Part shown: piece by piece, positions 63,906-64,000 of the stretch
Layout of the letters: each line of letters opens with the position of its first letter
Numbering within the stretch: the first letter of the stretch is position 1
Assembly (NCBI RefSeq): GCF_007993735.1
Contig: NZ_CP042453.1
Location: 2,294,001-2,358,000 of the forward strand
Source of the DNA: Arenimonas daejeonensis
Lineage (GTDB): Bacteria; Pseudomonadota; Gammaproteobacteria; Xanthomonadales; Xanthomonadaceae
Reading direction: 5' to 3'
DNA: 64,000 nucleotides
The notes under the pieces: model-generated
What the model saw: only the letters and a program-made list of their open reading frames with translations
What the model was told of the DNA's origin: nothing
Database searches by the model: none
Position numbers and translations under genes: made by a program

Positions 63906-64000
63906 CAGGTGTCTCTCCCGAAGCGATAACCGATGCCGTGCACGGTGTGGATCAGCGGCGTGTCGAACGGCTTGTCCACCAGGCCGCGCAGCAGGTAGAT
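63905..64000 (-). CDS. OmpR-type response regulator, 3' end only
   Basis: Only the last 31 codons lie in the window; the rest continues past 64000. The readable end, YLLRGLVDKPFDTPLIHTVH followed by GIGYRFGRDT, is the C-terminal hairpin of a winged-helix OmpR/PhoB domain. Its stop overlaps the kinase start by one base, so it is the partner regulator of the pair. With a lipid A modification operon next door, a PhoP- or PmrA-like task is plausible but unproven. Confidence 0.85.
   Translation of the reverse strand: MYLLRGLVDKPFDTPLIHTVHGIGYRFGRDT

Overview
The window is high-GC chromosomal DNA from a gammaproteobacterium. Gene content points to the Xanthomonadaceae/Lysobacteraceae (a Lysobacter, Luteimonas or Arenimonas-like genus): paired OPT and POT peptide transporters, DUF6164, DUF1615, DUF922 and DUF808 proteins, a barnase/barstar pair, a TAT-exported epimerase, and GC-rich intergenic palindromes. 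This is an inference from families and composition; no rRNA or tRNA is present to confirm it. Genes are densely packed and often convergent or divergent, with no gene-free stretch over 300 bases.

About 28 breaks of reading frame occur inside otherwise well conserved genes, mostly one base gained or lost in a run of G or C. I read them as consensus errors of a long-read assembly and annotate each gene across its break, giving the position. Anyone using the proteins should repair these first.

Layout: 1-10,000 holds a BaiN-like flavoprotein, an FKBP isomerase, rluF, a small gene behind a sigma-54-type promoter, dbpA, a rhomboid protease, a GST, a lytic transglycosylase and an OPT transporter. 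10,000-17,800 holds a YpfJ metallopeptidase, a GbsR-type regulator operon (regulator, DCC thiol protein, acyltransferase) divergent from an NAD(P)-binding oxidoreductase with a palindrome between them, a POT transporter, a DUF922 protease and a secreted barnase/barstar pair. 17,800-31,600 holds an EamA exporter, a GDPD and VOC pair, a pseudouridine synthase, a diheme cytochrome c lipoprotein, DUF808, a methyltransferase, an S9 peptidase with an extra N-terminal module, PhzF and a REC/degenerate-GGDEF regulator. 31,700-43,400 holds a RIO kinase, a CFA-synthase-like enzyme, a luciferase-like oxidoreductase, a MASE2-GGDEF cyclase, an SGNH esterase with a DUF6445 oxygenase-like protein, an M49-like lipoprotein, a DksA-type zinc finger, an OmpA lipoprotein and a beta-barrel protein. 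43,400-57,900 holds an unrecognised lipoprotein, an 18-residue basic ORF with its own terminator, an M14 peptidase, an SPFH protein, a very large sensor diguanylate cyclase and a TetR/metallo-hydrolase pair.

57,900-64,000 is the most coherent system: a phosphoethanolamine transferase (EptA type) divergent from an ArnT-like GT39 transferase, a polyprenyl-phosphate GT2 and a LAB_N-domain protein in one operon, facing a sensor kinase and OmpR-type regulator. It looks like a regulated lipid A/LPS core modification locus that lacks the usual Arn sugar-synthesis genes.
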